Positions 43,952 to 55,300 are shown, counted from the first letter of the stretch. The stretch: DNA of 64,000 nucleotides from SpSt-333 sp964371615 (GCA_964371615.1 CAYJMS010000001.1:372001-436000), one strand, 5' to 3'. Notes: a model not told the origin generated them from the sequence alone. Numbers and translations: made by a program.

Positions 43952-44782
43952 ATGGAAACTCAATTAATTCGGTACATAGCGCGGCAAGAATTGGTAGTCA
44001 ATATTCGAAACAAATGGACGATCATCTTTGCTGCAGTCTTCGGACTCCTCATCGCCGCCATCTCGTACGGGGGGATTATGGCCGAGGGATTTTCCGGTAT
44101 GCAGACGTTCACCAGAACATCGGTGAGTATTCTCAATCTTGTACTCTATATAGTACCATTGATATCCCTCGTGATGGGTACGATCAGTTTTACAGGAGAT
44201 AAGGGATCGATGGAACTTCTTTATTCACAACCGGTATCAAGAGCAGAAGTGATGATCGGAAAGATCCTCGGGCTCTTTTTCTCCATCACGTTGTCAATGA
44301 TTTCCGGGTTTTTTGTGGCCGGTGCTCTCATTGCTACGGTAAACGATGCGGAAGGACTCGTTCAATATTCAATGTTCGTGCTGCTTTCACTCATGCTTGC
44401 TCTTGTATTTCTGTGCATCGCTGTTGTCGTAGCAACAATGTATCGGCGAAAATCAAAAGCGTTCGGTGTTGCACTTTTTCTCTGGTTTTTCTATGTGCTG
44501 TTTTATGACCTGATTGCCGTTGCCGGTTCGGTGATGTTCAGCGGACAATCAGCAAACAGATTCTTGTTTCTCTCGCTTTTCGGCAATCCGGTCGATATGG
44601 TGCGCGTTGCCGGGCTTATTATACTCGATAATGTAACGATATTCGGCGCAGCCGGTGCGGCGTTGCTTCGATTTCTTGGAGGAAGCAGTGTGAGCATTAT
44701 TGTTCTTACGGTGGCAATGATTTTGTGGGTTGGAATTCCTATATATATTTCGAATCGCATGTTAAAGAAACAGGATATTTGA
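43952..44782 (+). CDS. nosY: NosY ABC transporter permease
   Basis: The 276-residue protein has six TM helices and starts E-T-Q-L-I-R-Y-I-A-R-Q-E-L, typical of NosY. The loop FTGDKGSMELLYSQPVSRAE (about 81-100) is the conserved coupling segment for NosF. It is the last gene of the nos cluster. After it comes a 388-bp gap (44783-45170) in which I see no gene or clear terminator, only AT-rich sequence and presumably the promoter of the next operon. Confidence 0.92.
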   Translation: METQLIRYIARQELVVNIRNKWTIIFAAVFGLLIAAISYGGIMAEGFSGMQTFTRTSVSILNLVLYIVPLISLVMGTISFTGDKGSMELLYSQPVSRAEVMIGKILGLFFSITLSMISGFFVAGALIATVNDAEGLVQYSMFVLLSLMLALVFLCIAVVVATMYRRKSKAFGVALFLWFFYVLFYDLIAVAGSVMFSGQSANRFLFLSLFGNPVDMVRVAGLIILDNVTIFGAAGAALLRFLGGSSVSIIVLTVAMILWVGIPIYISNRMLKKQDI

Positions 44783-45170
44783 TACAAAGATTGATTTCGC
44801 GAATGATAATTGTCAGAGGTTTTATGCGTACCATCTCCATAGGCGTATAGAGATAGTGACTTCCAAAACACCCCCTCGTTTCAAAGAGCATTAATCATTT
44901 CATCATAATCGTATGAGATTTCAATACTGCTCATAATCAGTTAATCTCGGTAAGTAACCATTCCCTTTTTGCATGGGCGTACATTCTAAGCAAAACAATA
45001 TCTTGTAATAAAAAGAGTCCCTATGAAGAGAGTTCCGAAGCGATGAAATATAATCGGGAAGATGTAATTATCTCTTATTTACTATGGATACTTATTATCG
45101 CAGTGCTTTTTTGAATGTCGGCATAAATTATACTATCTTGTATTAACAAAGAAGCAAGGATATTACGATT

Positions 45171-47255
45171 GTGTCTCCTTATTCTCTTCCATCGCTGCTG
45201 GCGTTCGCTATAAACATATCTCTCGTCATTATCGTAATCCTTGATAATCCGAGAAGTCGTGCAAATCGTTTGTTGGGTTTGTTGATATTTTGTTTTTCCC
45301 TTTGGAATGTGGCGGACATCCTTGTTGTCAACAGCTCGACGTTTGAAGTAGCTTCAATTGGGACAGCAGTTATTGTGGTAGTATTCCTATTTGCTTCAAC
45401 ATTTTTCCTATTGCTGTCATTCTCGTATCCTCGTTCAATCAATTCCCCGTTTGATCGCAAGCCAATGCAGCTGCTATTATTAATTCCGCCACTCCTTTTT
45501 TCAATCCTTTCCGGCGCTCAGGTATTTCAGCCGCTGGAGTTGCATCGATTCCAGGGGATTGATATAAATTTTTATTGTGTCAGCATGTTTAGTAGTAGTA
45601 TGAATGGAGCGATGTATACAACCATCTTCGCTTATTTAACGTGGGGTATCGGAAACCTCATCCTTCAATTGAAATCGTCGATTGAACGAGAACAGCGATA
45701 TCGGAATATATTTCTTCTCTTCGGTACGATCGGATTCACGGTCTTTCTCATTTCGTTGAATTTTGGGCGTGAATACCATAGTGAGTATTTTTATGTTTCA
45801 CGCGTATTGCTTGTGTTAACAAGCCTCTTTTTTGCGTTTGGTGTGTTAGGGGACAGGCTTCTCATCTTGGAAAATATAGGGAAACAAGGGATTGCTTATT
45901 CGTTTGTCACCGCAGTAATATTTGGATTTTATCTTATAATAATTAAAAATATTGCCGCACTGTTTGGTGAACGATTCAGGATCACATCGGTGGTATTTGA
46001 AATACTGATGATCATAGGCATTTCTTTCCTCTTCCGGCCGTTGGTAAACCGGGTAGAATCGCTTATTGAGCATCTCTTTTCCAAAAGTGTAATTCGTTAC
46101 AGACAAAAATATATTCGATTTACGAAGGAATCATTCCACCTCGTAAGCATTGCCGATTTTACATATGCGGTAACTGTATTCTTAAAGGATGCGTTATCGA
46201 TCTCGCGTACGGAAATACTGATCGATATCGAAGGAAACGGACATTTCAAAGGTGTTACTGACCAGATGATGACGCTTACAAATGTTGATGCTATTGCCGG
46301 ATTACTGTTGGAAGAACGCAAATTACACAGAGTAAAGGATATTCTACCCTTGGATGTTGACCATGACCGGCTGATTTCCCGCTTTTATGAGGACGGATAT
46401 TTTATACCGCTTCATGGTGATAAAGGAATCATAGGCATCTTATCAATTGGATCGCCCGAGCCAAGAAAAATCTTCTCAACAGATGAAACAGAATTTCTGA
46501 CATTTTTTTCTAACTCTATATCTGTTGTTGTAGAGAGAAATGTCTTGATCGAAAAAGTGCGTTTTGAGGAAAATCGTGCGGCACAGATGGAAAAACTGGC
46601 CGCTCTCGGACGGTTGACGGCTGGAATAGCGCACGAATTCCGAAATCCGCTAAATATAATTTCAACATCAGCACAGACAATACTCCGCAATCCCGAGAAT
46701 ATTGATGTCCTTAAGGAGACCGGAAATTTTATCCTCGAAGAGACCGACCGTCTTGGTCGTACGGTTGATTCATTTCTGCAGTTTGCGAAGCCTCATTCAC
46801 CGGTATGGGAAAAGATTCATCTCGAACAGTTAATTGATGACGCGATCCGTTCTCTTCAATCCCATATTGCAGAGAAAAAGATCGATATTATTAAAGATGT
46901 ATCACCGCTACTGGGGGAAATTGTTACTTCACCGGATCATCTCAAACACGGTCTCGTGAATTTGGCAATGAATTCCATTGAGGCATCGGGAATTAACGGA
47001 ACAATAATGATGAGAGCCAGAGTAAAAAATGAAACCAGCATCATTATAGAAATTCAGGATAATGGACCTGGAATTCCGGTTGAGCACCACAAGAAAGTAT
47101 TTGATCCATTCTTTACAACAAAAAAAACGGGGACAGGCCTGGGATTATCGATCGTCTATATGATGATTCAATCGATCCGAGGCAGCGTTACATTTTCCTC
47201 AGACACATCCGGCACTCTTTTCACAATTGAACTACCGGTTGACGGAGAAAAATAA
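45171..47255 (+). CDS. PrsK-like sensor histidine kinase
   Basis: This begins with GTG and has 694 residues. About eight TM helices (1-260) form a 7TM-type N-terminal sensor, followed by a GAF-like domain (about 285-450). The HisKA box has His488 in GIAHEFRNPLNIIST, and the HATPase has NLAMNSIEASG, DNGPGIP and GTGLGLSIVY. The layout matches PrsK, the kinase of PEP-CTERM/exopolysaccharide systems. It overlaps the next gene by one base, so kinase and NtrC-type regulator form a pair controlling sigma-54 promoters. Confidence 0.88.
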   Translation: MSPYSLPSLLAFAINISLVIIVILDNPRSRANRLLGLLIFCFSLWNVADILVVNSSTFEVASIGTAVIVVVFLFASTFFLLLSFSYPRSINSPFDRKPMQLLLLIPPLLFSILSGAQVFQPLELHRFQGIDINFYCVSMFSSSMNGAMYTTIFAYLTWGIGNLILQLKSSIEREQRYRNIFLLFGTIGFTVFLISLNFGREYHSEYFYVSRVLLVLTSLFFAFGVLGDRLLILENIGKQGIAYSFVTAVIFGFYLIIIKNIAALFGERFRITSVVFEILMIIGISFLFRPLVNRVESLIEHLFSKSVIRYRQKYIRFTKESFHLVSIADFTYAVTVFLKDALSISRTEILIDIEGNGHFKGVTDQMMTLTNVDAIAGLLLEERKLHRVKDILPLDVDHDRLISRFYEDGYFIPLHGDKGIIGILSIGSPEPRKIFSTDETEFLTFFSNSISVVVERNVLIEKVRFEENRAAQMEKLAALGRLTAGIAHEFRNPLNIISTSAQTILRNPENIDVLKETGNFILEETDRLGRTVDSFLQFAKPHSPVWEKIHLEQLIDDAIRSLQSHIAEKKIDIIKDVSPLLGEIVTSPDHLKHGLVNLAMNSIEASGINGTIMMRARVKNETSIIIEIQDNGPGIPVEHHKKVFDPFFTTKKTGTGLGLSIVYMMIQSIRGSVTFSSDTSGTLFTIELPVDGEK

Positions 47256-48676
47256 TGATAAATGCATCCATTCTTATTGCCGATGACGAGGAGAAAACAC
47301 GCCGTATACTTCAAATCAATCTTCAAGATTCGTACACTTTGCATCTGGCGAAATCAGGCCACGAAGCGTTGAGCATCGTGCGGTCGCAACCAATCGATGT
47401 TATCCTCACTGATTTAAAGATGCCGGATATTGATGGAACAGAAGTTCTGCTGGAAGTACAAAAAATAGCACGTTCGATCCCCGTTATCATTATGACGGCA
47501 TATGGAACAATAGAAAATGCTGTTGCAATGATAAAACAAGGCGCATTTGATTACATCGTGAAACCGGTGAATCTTGATCATCTTGACCTCGCATTGAATC
47601 GTGCATTGCAGCATGCAAAACTGATCCGTGAGAATGATCAATTGCGCACGCAATTGCGATCGATTGAAGCGATGTCGAACATACTCACGACAAATGCCAA
47701 GATGCAAGAGATACTAAAGACAATTGGACATGTGGCGGTAACAAATTATACCGTACTGATTGAAGGAGAGACCGGAACCGGAAAAGAACTCATCGCCCGT
47801 GCTATACATAATGCGAGCGCAAGATCATCGGAAGTATTTATCGCCGTCAATTGCGGGGCAATACCACGTGAATTGCTTGAAAGTGAATTATTTGGAAATG
47901 AACGCGGAGCGTTTACCGGAGCGAATGCCCGGCGCATTGGAATATTTGAACAGGCAAATCACGGTACTATTTTCCTTGATGAGATAGGAGAATTACCATT
48001 GGACTTGCAGGTAAAGTTATTGCGGGCTATTGAAGAACAGGTAATCGTCAGAATCGGTGGTGGTGAAAGAATTATTCTTGATCTTCGTATAGTGGCAGCA
48101 ACGAACCGGAAATTAAGAGAGGAAGTCGAAGCAAATCGTTTCCGTAGCGACCTGTATTACCGGCTCAACGTTGTCAATATTCTGATTCCTCCTCTGCGGG
48201 AACGGCAGGAAGATATACCGGTGCTCGCACAACATTTTTTGTTGAAGCATAATCAAACCGTTGGCAGGAAAATCAACGGTTTTGAAACAAATGTCCTCAC
48301 ATATCTTAAAGCGCATCGGTGGCCGGGGAATGTGCGTGAACTGGAAAATATAGTTGTTCGCTCCATGGTCAATTCTCGAAAAGACTATATCGGCATCGAT
48401 GAGTTACCGTCAGAATTCCACCTCCAAACCGCGGATGAATATATTCCGATGCCCTCGTCGTATCAGGACTTTCTTGTAAAGAAAAAACAGATAAAAGAAA
48501 AATATGTGAAGGAAATTGAAAAAAGCTTCATTCTGGAAGGATTACGCAATAATAATTGGAATGTGTCACAAACAGCCCGTTCACTTGATATGGATAGGCG
48601 CATGCTGCAGAATATGATGAAAGAATTGGGTGTCAAAGCGCCTGAACCTGATCCAACAGAAGACAAACCTGCGTAA
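47255..48676 (+). CDS. NtrC-family sigma-54-dependent response regulator
   Basis: The 473 residues comprise a receiver domain with phospho-acceptor Asp53 (ILTDLKMPD), an AAA+ domain with Walker A GETGTGKE (about 172), the sigma-54 contact motif GAFTGA (about 221), Walker B GTIFLDEIGEL, and R-finger region. A C-terminal Fis-type HTH (NNWNVSQTARSLDMDRRML, about 429-447) ends it. It activates RNA polymerase-sigma-54. A textbook sigma-54 promoter lies 140 bp beyond its stop, a likely target. Confidence 0.93.
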   Translation: MINASILIADDEEKTRRILQINLQDSYTLHLAKSGHEALSIVRSQPIDVILTDLKMPDIDGTEVLLEVQKIARSIPVIIMTAYGTIENAVAMIKQGAFDYIVKPVNLDHLDLALNRALQHAKLIRENDQLRTQLRSIEAMSNILTTNAKMQEILKTIGHVAVTNYTVLIEGETGTGKELIARAIHNASARSSEVFIAVNCGAIPRELLESELFGNERGAFTGANARRIGIFEQANHGTIFLDEIGELPLDLQVKLLRAIEEQVIVRIGGGERIILDLRIVAATNRKLREEVEANRFRSDLYYRLNVVNILIPPLRERQEDIPVLAQHFLLKHNQTVGRKINGFETNVLTYLKAHRWPGNVRELENIVVRSMVNSRKDYIGIDELPSEFHLQTADEYIPMPSSYQDFLVKKKQIKEKYVKEIEKSFILEGLRNNNWNVSQTARSLDMDRRMLQNMMKELGVKAPEPDPTEDKPA

Positions 48677-48815
48677 TTATCCTCCGCACCGGTAAACCAT
48701 TCGTTGGCAAGAGTTTATCATTATATCCTTGTTCCGCCGCGAGGTAAATCTTCGCACCCGTACACGTCACTTCACTAAATCCGCTCTATTTCCTTGATAC
48801 GAACGCAAAGCATCC

Positions 48816-48831
48816 TGGCACGAGTCTTGCA
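48816..48831 (+). promoter_or_regulatory. Sigma-54 (-24/-12) promoter
   Basis: TGGCACGAGTCTTGCA fits the consensus TGGCACG-N4-TTGCW at every defined position. Transcription should start near 48843 and run into the small ORFs, the SPW-type gene, the TetR gene and possibly the efflux genes. It follows directly on a sigma-54 activator gene. Confidence 0.85.
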
Positions 48832-48870
48832 ATTACTTGTGGCAGAACATCAATTGTGTGTGCTGCTGAG

Positions 48871-48945
48871 ATGAATGAAATGGTCATGGAAATGATCGGC
48901 ATTGCAACAGACACCATAGAACTGCCGGAATTCTTGACGGAGTAA
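48871..48945 (+). CDS. Possible 24-residue small protein downstream of the sigma-54 promoter
   Basis: An ATG with GCTGAG just upstream opens a 24-codon frame (starting MNEMVMEMIG, ending ELPEFLTE) closed by TAA at 48943. A 12-codon frame (48952-48990, starting MKKNKESIG) follows, and its stop overlaps the ATG of the next gene (TAATG). Either could be a leader peptide. Short frames like this are common by chance, so confidence is low, but the position at the head of a sigma-54 transcript is suggestive. Confidence 0.35.
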   Translation: MNEMVMEMIGIATDTIELPEFLTE

Positions 48946-48989
48946 ATCTCAATGAAGAAAAATAAAGAATCGATTGGAGTTGTATCATA

Positions 48990-49343
48990 ATGTGGCCTGC
49001 GTGGATCAATGGCAGTATCGGTCTGTGGCTTATTACCATCGCGTTCGTTCCAATGAATAATCTCGATAGTGCCGCGAACAATTTATTCCTCGGGATAGTA
49101 AGCGCGATTGCAGGATGGAAGATGAGACTACATCGTCCGTGGCATGGCTGGGCATCTATTGTTCTTGGCGGTTGGTTAATAGCAACTCTTGCATTACCTG
49201 AAATCCTTGCAGGGAGATATCACTATTGGAATCTGACGATCGTGGGTGTGGTATTAACTGTATTTGGTTTTAGTGCACTTGGCGGGAAATATTCTACGGA
49301 AGAAAACGAGTATCTGAATAAATTGCACAATGTTAAAGAGTAA
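48990..49343 (+). CDS. SPW-repeat-type small membrane protein
   Basis: The 117-residue protein has four hydrophobic segments, each pair starting with a Trp-rich turn (PAWINGSIGLWLI and HGWASIVLGGWLI), the two-fold arrangement of SPW-repeat proteins. Family members are membrane proteins of unknown function. The start overlaps the stop of a 12-codon leader ORF, and the end overlaps the TetR start by 14 bp if the first ATG of that gene is used. Confidence 0.7.
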   Translation: MWPAWINGSIGLWLITIAFVPMNNLDSAANNLFLGIVSAIAGWKMRLHRPWHGWASIVLGGWLIATLALPEILAGRYHYWNLTIVGVVLTVFGFSALGGKYSTEENEYLNKLHNVKE

Positions 49344-49923
49344 TCACAATATGATTCGGACCAAAATCTTGGAATACGCACAGGAACGATTCTTTAGTGA
49401 TGGATTTATGAGTGTATCAATGGATGAAATAGCCTCGCATCTCGGCATCAGTAAAAAAACAATCTATCAACATTATTCGAGCAAGAATAAACTGATTGAG
49501 GAAGGAATTAAGAACTATATCCTTGTTGCGATGATGCGTTATAAAAATATTGTTAATTCTCCGCTGGAGTATATTGATAAATTGTATAAAATCTTCGATT
49601 TGGTTGGGAATACCTATCTAAAAATGGGAGCATCATTTCGAAATGATGTGCACGTGAGGCGTCCTGATATCTGGCTTACCATTGAACAGATTCGCAGGAA
49701 AACTATTTTTGAAAGCATGACAACATTTCTTAACAAGGGAATAGATATGGGAGTCGTGAGGTCCGGAATTCATCCGGAATTGCTGATCACTGCATTTATC
49801 GGAGCGCTACAAGGTATTGACGAGTCGAAAGAATATGCGCACCCTCCGGAATCCTCTATTGATGTGGTCGACGTATTGACGCGTGTTATGCTCGATGGCA
49901 TTGTGAAAGAAAATACGCGATGA
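49330..49923 (+). CDS. TetR/AcrR-family regulator
   Basis: The 197-residue product has the N-terminal HTH (MDEIASHLGISKKTIYQHYSS; key residues T-I-Y-x-H-Y) and an all-helical ligand domain. The ATG at 49351 (MIRTK) is an alternative start. Located right before a TolC/adaptor/RND set, it probably controls the efflux genes, as often seen in Bacteroidota. Confidence 0.9.
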   Translation: MLKSNHNMIRTKILEYAQERFFSDGFMSVSMDEIASHLGISKKTIYQHYSSKNKLIEEGIKNYILVAMMRYKNIVNSPLEYIDKLYKIFDLVGNTYLKMGASFRNDVHVRRPDIWLTIEQIRRKTIFESMTTFLNKGIDMGVVRSGIHPELLITAFIGALQGIDESKEYAHPPESSIDVVDVLTRVMLDGIVKENTR

Positions 49924-49979
49924 AACTCATTAAAAGAGAAATTAATTCTAATAGTAATAATCTACAGGTCTGAATACAA

Positions 49980-51308
49980 ATGATACTAAATCAACGCCAC
50001 TATCTTACCTTTATGCTGTTTGGAGCGATATCACTGTCATTAGCGCAGGAACAAGATCTTAGTCTGGATGATTGCGTCCGGCAGGCACTTGAAAAGAACG
50101 GTGCCGTTCTGATGGCGGACGCAGATGTGGAATTGTCATATAGTAAAAGTGATGAGATTACCGCAAAACTATTACCACAACTGTCTGCCGGTGCAGATTA
50201 TCGCTATTACACCGATTTGCCATATCAATTGATGCCCGCGGCAGTATTTGGCGGACCCTCCGGCGTCTATAAAGAAGCACAGTTTGGCGTTCCGCATGTC
50301 CTGAACAGTAGTATTCAAGGTACTATGCCGCTCTATAATCACACACTATGGAGCGGAAGATCGACGGCGAAGATTGGAACAGAGTTGATGGAAGTACAAT
50401 CAAGAAAGACAAGAGAATCTGTTGTGATTGATGTATCGAATATGTATTTCAACGCACAAATAGCGGCCAATCAAATTATGTATTTGCAAGGTAATATTAA
50501 GAACCTGGATCAGCTCATTGCAACCACAACACTTTTGCAACAGAATAATATGGCAAGAAGTACTGATATCGATAAACTGAATCTGCAAAAAAGTATTCTC
50601 AACACGCAATTGACATCGGTTGAAACGAATTACCGTCAGTTGATCGGAACGTTAAAATATCTAATTGGATTGGCGCAGTCCGATACATTAACTATCCAAA
50701 CGAGAATATCGAGAGAAGTGACCGGGGAGCCGGTTGAAATAAACAGTACCACCGATATATTAATTGCCCGGAAGATGCGGGAATTGGTGGAATCTGAAAT
50801 TGATGGTATAGTCGCAGGGCGATATCCTTCATTGGCGTTCTACGGACTTTACGGATCCAATGGATATGCCACCACCGGGGACAAAGCGTTTCAGAAATTC
50901 TTCCCTGTGAGTTTTATCGGTGTGCAGTTATCAATACCGATATTTGACGGGGGTACGATCAGCGCCAAGGCGGAACAAAAAAGGCTGGAGCTTCATAAAA
51001 CGGAAATAAAAGAAAAACTGGCTATCGACAAAAACGTCATGGATCGGATGAATACCCAAAACCAAATTCGTAGTCAGAGAAAAACCATCGCAATGCAGGA
51101 AGAGAATGTCCTTCTTGCCGAAAAATTGTACGAACAGACTATGCGTCAATTTAGCGAAGGGATTGTTGGCATTGTTGATGTGCTGCAGGCAGAAAGTGCA
51201 GTACGTGATGCACAAACGAATTATTTGACGGCACTGGTGAAGATGAAAATGATTGATCTGGAATGGAAATATGCAACGGGTAATTTATTAGAGAGGAAGA
51301 AACAATGA
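49980..51308 (+). CDS. TolC-family outer-membrane efflux protein
   Basis: The 442-residue protein has a signal peptide (ending SLAQ, about residue 22) and the two-fold coiled-coil architecture of TolC proteins (helical hairpins around 150-220 and 345-410, with QFSEGIVGIVDVLQAESAV near the second). It overlaps the adaptor gene by 4 bp. It forms the outer-membrane duct of the RND pump encoded downstream. Confidence 0.9.
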   Translation: MILNQRHYLTFMLFGAISLSLAQEQDLSLDDCVRQALEKNGAVLMADADVELSYSKSDEITAKLLPQLSAGADYRYYTDLPYQLMPAAVFGGPSGVYKEAQFGVPHVLNSSIQGTMPLYNHTLWSGRSTAKIGTELMEVQSRKTRESVVIDVSNMYFNAQIAANQIMYLQGNIKNLDQLIATTTLLQQNNMARSTDIDKLNLQKSILNTQLTSVETNYRQLIGTLKYLIGLAQSDTLTIQTRISREVTGEPVEINSTTDILIARKMRELVESEIDGIVAGRYPSLAFYGLYGSNGYATTGDKAFQKFFPVSFIGVQLSIPIFDGGTISAKAEQKRLELHKTEIKEKLAIDKNVMDRMNTQNQIRSQRKTIAMQEENVLLAEKLYEQTMRQFSEGIVGIVDVLQAESAVRDAQTNYLTALVKMKMIDLEWKYATGNLLERKKQ

Positions 51309-52363
51309 ATACAACACGACGGAACATCGGTATTGCGGTTACGATCGTCGCTATTGCGCTCATAACATTCAAACTATTTTATAACAAAATGACAATCGAT
51401 GAAAAAGTATATCGTTATGATCCGGGGAAGAGCATTATCGTATCGATTGAGACGATAGGATACGACACCATCGAAAAAACAACGTTGTATACCGGTATGT
51501 TTGAAGCAGACAGGGAGACTAAATTAAGCGCTGAAATACAGGGGAAAATAAATGAAATGCACGTGGAGGCAGGGAATTGGGTAAAGAAAAATCAAATACT
51601 CATTCAGTTGGACAACGCGCTGTTGAAGTTGCAATTACAATCTCTTGAAGTACAAATAGAAGGATTACAATCCGACGTCAATCGCTACACTGTGCTGGCA
51701 AATGCTGATGCAGTCCAACGAGTGCAACTGGAAAAGATGCAATTGGGTCTGCGGACCGCAATAATTCAAAGGAACACCGTATTGGAACAAATTAAAAAAA
51801 CAACGATCACCGCCCCTTTTGCCGGCGTGGTGACTGCTACATTCACCGAAGTGGGGGCGTTTGCGGCACCGGGAATACCGCTGCTGCAGATATCGGATCT
51901 ATCCATTCTAAAATTCACCATTCAAGTTCCCGAAACTGAAATTGGACTGTTCACAATGGATCAATACTATGATCTGTCAGTCGATGTGTTTCCCGGAAAG
52001 TCGCTCCGAGGAAGAGTTACTCTGATTGGAAGCAAGGGAAACAATGCGAACAACTATCCAATCCAGTTCTCCGTTGAGAATACCAACGGTCTTGATATCA
52101 AATCGGGGATGTTCGGCAAGATAAAGATACGGGAGGGGGGAATGGAAAAACATATCAGCATACCGACGTCCTCCATTGTTGGTTCAATTGTACAGCCGCA
52201 GGTATATTTGGTGAAAAACGGAAAAGCAACGCTGCATACTATCGCTGTCTCAAAACGTGTCAATGATAAGGTAATTGTGAGCGATGGATTGAATGAAGGC
52301 GATATTATCGTCCGGGAGGGATTATTCAATCTATTCGATGGTGCAAACGTAATTTATAATTAA
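51305..52363 (+). CDS. RND efflux periplasmic adaptor (membrane-fusion protein)
   Basis: The 352-residue protein has an N-terminal TM segment (IAVTIVAIALITFKLF), a split lipoyl domain (EIQGKINEMHVEAGNWVKKNQILIQ as landmark at 77-101 and TITAPFAGVVTATFTEVGAF later), a coiled-coil hairpin (about 105-155) and a beta-barrel domain. It links the RND permease to the TolC channel. It is in an overlapping operon with both. Confidence 0.9.
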   Translation: MNTTRRNIGIAVTIVAIALITFKLFYNKMTIDEKVYRYDPGKSIIVSIETIGYDTIEKTTLYTGMFEADRETKLSAEIQGKINEMHVEAGNWVKKNQILIQLDNALLKLQLQSLEVQIEGLQSDVNRYTVLANADAVQRVQLEKMQLGLRTAIIQRNTVLEQIKKTTITAPFAGVVTATFTEVGAFAAPGIPLLQISDLSILKFTIQVPETEIGLFTMDQYYDLSVDVFPGKSLRGRVTLIGSKGNNANNYPIQFSVENTNGLDIKSGMFGKIKIREGGMEKHISIPTSSIVGSIVQPQVYLVKNGKATLHTIAVSKRVNDKVIVSDGLNEGDIIVREGLFNLFDGANVIYN

Positions 52364-52373
52364 AAGAATAACT

Positions 52374-55300
52374 ATGAACATCACGGAACTTGCAATTAAA
52401 CGCCCTACGCTGATTATTGTACTGTTTAGCGTTTTCAGTCTGCTTGGAATTGTCGGATATATGAATTTAAGCTATGAGCTGATGCCTGATTTTAACCAGC
52501 CGGTTGTGGTGATCAAAACCATGTATCCGGGCGCCGAACCGGAAGAAGTCGAAACATCCGTTTCCCGCAAGATAGAAGATGCCCTGTCCAACCTTGAAGG
52601 TGTCGATTATCTTGTGACAAAATCTTTGCCGAACGCATCCGTCATTATCGCTAATTTGAAATATGGTACCGATCTCGCCAAAGCAATGCAGGATGCACAG
52701 CGGTACATCGACAATATTCGCAAAGATTTACCGTCAGATGTCTTAAATCCAGTCATGAGCAAGGTCTCGCCAAATGATTTGCCGATCATGTCCATTAGTG
52801 CAACAAGCGACTTGCCCCCCACAGATTTTTACCAAAAGATGAAAGACGAGTATCTGCCTCAGCTGCAACAGATAAAAGGTGTAGCGGAAATTACGCTATT
52901 AGGAGGAGAAGAAAGGGAAATACAGGTAAAGATAGACCAAGAAAAATTAAAATTATACAGGGTATCGTTGTCGCAGGTCGTAGAGGCAATAAATCGTTCC
53001 GGTATGGATCTGCCTGCCGGTAAGGTTCAAACGAACATGGAGAACAATCCGGTCAGATTAACAGGAAAATTCTCAACATTGGAAGATATTGAAAACGTTC
53101 AGATCGCAATGCATGTTCCGGGAAGTCCGGTATACGTAAAGAATGTTGCGGTAATAACGGACGGTATTAAAGAAATATCATCGGTCAGTTTGTACAATGG
53201 TAAGAATGGCATTGGCTTGCTCTTGAAGAAACAAGGTGATGCCAATTCCGTTGATGTTTCCACACTGGTACGCGAAAAATTGAAATCGATTGAGGATAAA
53301 AATAAAAACGATAATGTACGGTTTGCGATCGCTGACGACAGCACGGAAAATACCATTGCAGCGGTCAATGCAGTGCTGTTTGATTTGCTCTTGGCTGTAA
53401 TCCTTGTGTCGGTTGTCATGCTGTTATTCCTGCGAAGTATCAGGAATTCGTTGATTGTATTGATTGCGATACCGACATCACTGGTAACTGCGTTCGCACT
53501 GATGTGGCTTTTAGGATATACACTCAACCTAATGACATTGCTTGCGATGTCTCTGATTATCGGGATATTGGTTGATGATGCAACGGTAGTATTGGAGAAT
53601 ATCCAACGGCACCTGGATTTGGGAAAAGAGAAGAGATCTGCTGCAATGGAAGGTCGTATGGAGATCGGATTTTCGGCATTATCCATAACCATGGTAGACG
53701 TGGTGGTATTTCTGCCGATTTTATTTTTGCAAGTATTCATTGCCGACATGCTAAAGCAATTTTCAGTGGTTGTAATAACAGCAACGCTGACAAGCCTCTT
53801 GGTGGGATTCACATTAACACCGTGGTTAGCTTCGCGTATCGGAAAATCCGAAGACTTACAACCAGTCAATGCATTCAATCGGTTTTTGCTCTGGTTTGAA
53901 CATCAATTAGACCGCTTTATCAAATGGTACGGGATGCAATTAGAATGGGTGTTGAGTCATAAGCTCATTTTCACTGGTATTGTGTTATTGTTATTTGTGT
54001 TGACCGGAGCAATGATGAGACTGGGCATTGTCGGTTCGGAAATGATGGCAACCGGAGATCAGGGGAAATTCCGTCTTCACCTTGAATTTGATAAATCCGT
54101 ATCAGTTCAACAAAACAATATTATGTCGCAGAAGATCGAACAATATATTATGCAGCAACCGGATGTCTCTACCGTTTTCAGCAATATAGCCGGACCAGGA
54201 ACCGGGATGGGGAGTTTAGGTGTTGCCGTAGCCAACAAGTCTGAATTTACCGTTCAGTTAAAACCGGCAAAGGAGCGCAACAATCTCCCCACAGAGCTAT
54301 ATATGAGGAATCTTCGCGATGAATTATATCAGCGATTTCCCGGGGTAAATTATTCTATTGCGACACTCGGATTGCTGCCGAAGTCTGCACCGATTGAGAT
54401 CACATTAAGCGGGGATAATATGGATGCAATTGTTGCTGCAGGCAATGAATTGAAATCGGTCTTACAAAAAATCCCCGGTGTTGACAATGCTCGCCTTTCC
54501 GTTGAAGAAGGGAATCCAGAATACAAAATTATCCCGGACAAAGATAAAATGCAGCGATTAGGTCTTTCGTCTGCCTATGTCGGTTTGAATCTTCGGATCG
54601 CGCTCGCAGGGAATGATGATGCTTCATTGACCGAGAGTGGTACGGAATACCCGATACGGATATGGCTGGATGATTTTAACAGAAAAGACTTTGAGGATGT
54701 TCAGTCTCTTGCAATCATTAATCCTGCTGGAAACGCAGTGAAAGTGTCGCAGTTTGCCGATGTCGTACAGGATAACTCTCCTTCATTGCTCGAGAGGAAG
54801 GACAGAAAGTCATCAATCACCTTAACCGCCTATGCACTGGGGAGACCATCGGGAACCGTTGCCGGCGATGTTGTCGATTATGTCGCGAATAATCCGATGC
54901 CAGATGATATCCTCATGTCATGGGGAAGCGATAAGAAAACACAAAATGAAAGTTTTGGTGCGATGGGATCTGCGCTTGTAATATCATTCATTTTGATCTA
55001 TCTCGTGATGGTGGCATTGTACGATAGCTATCTCTATCCGTTTGTTGTTCTGTTTTCAATTCCGGTCGCAACTATTGGTGCATTCTTGGCATTGAATCTA
55101 TCCATGAATAATATCAGCCTATTTGCACTGCTCGGATTGATTATGCTTATGGGTCTCGTGGCAAAAAATGCCATTCTGATCGTCGACTTTACCAATCAAT
55201 TGAAAGCGCAAGGGATGCAACTGAAAGAGGCATTGGTTGCGGCAGGGAAAGGACGTATGCGTCCCATTTTGATGACCACGCTTGCAATGGTTTTCGGAAT

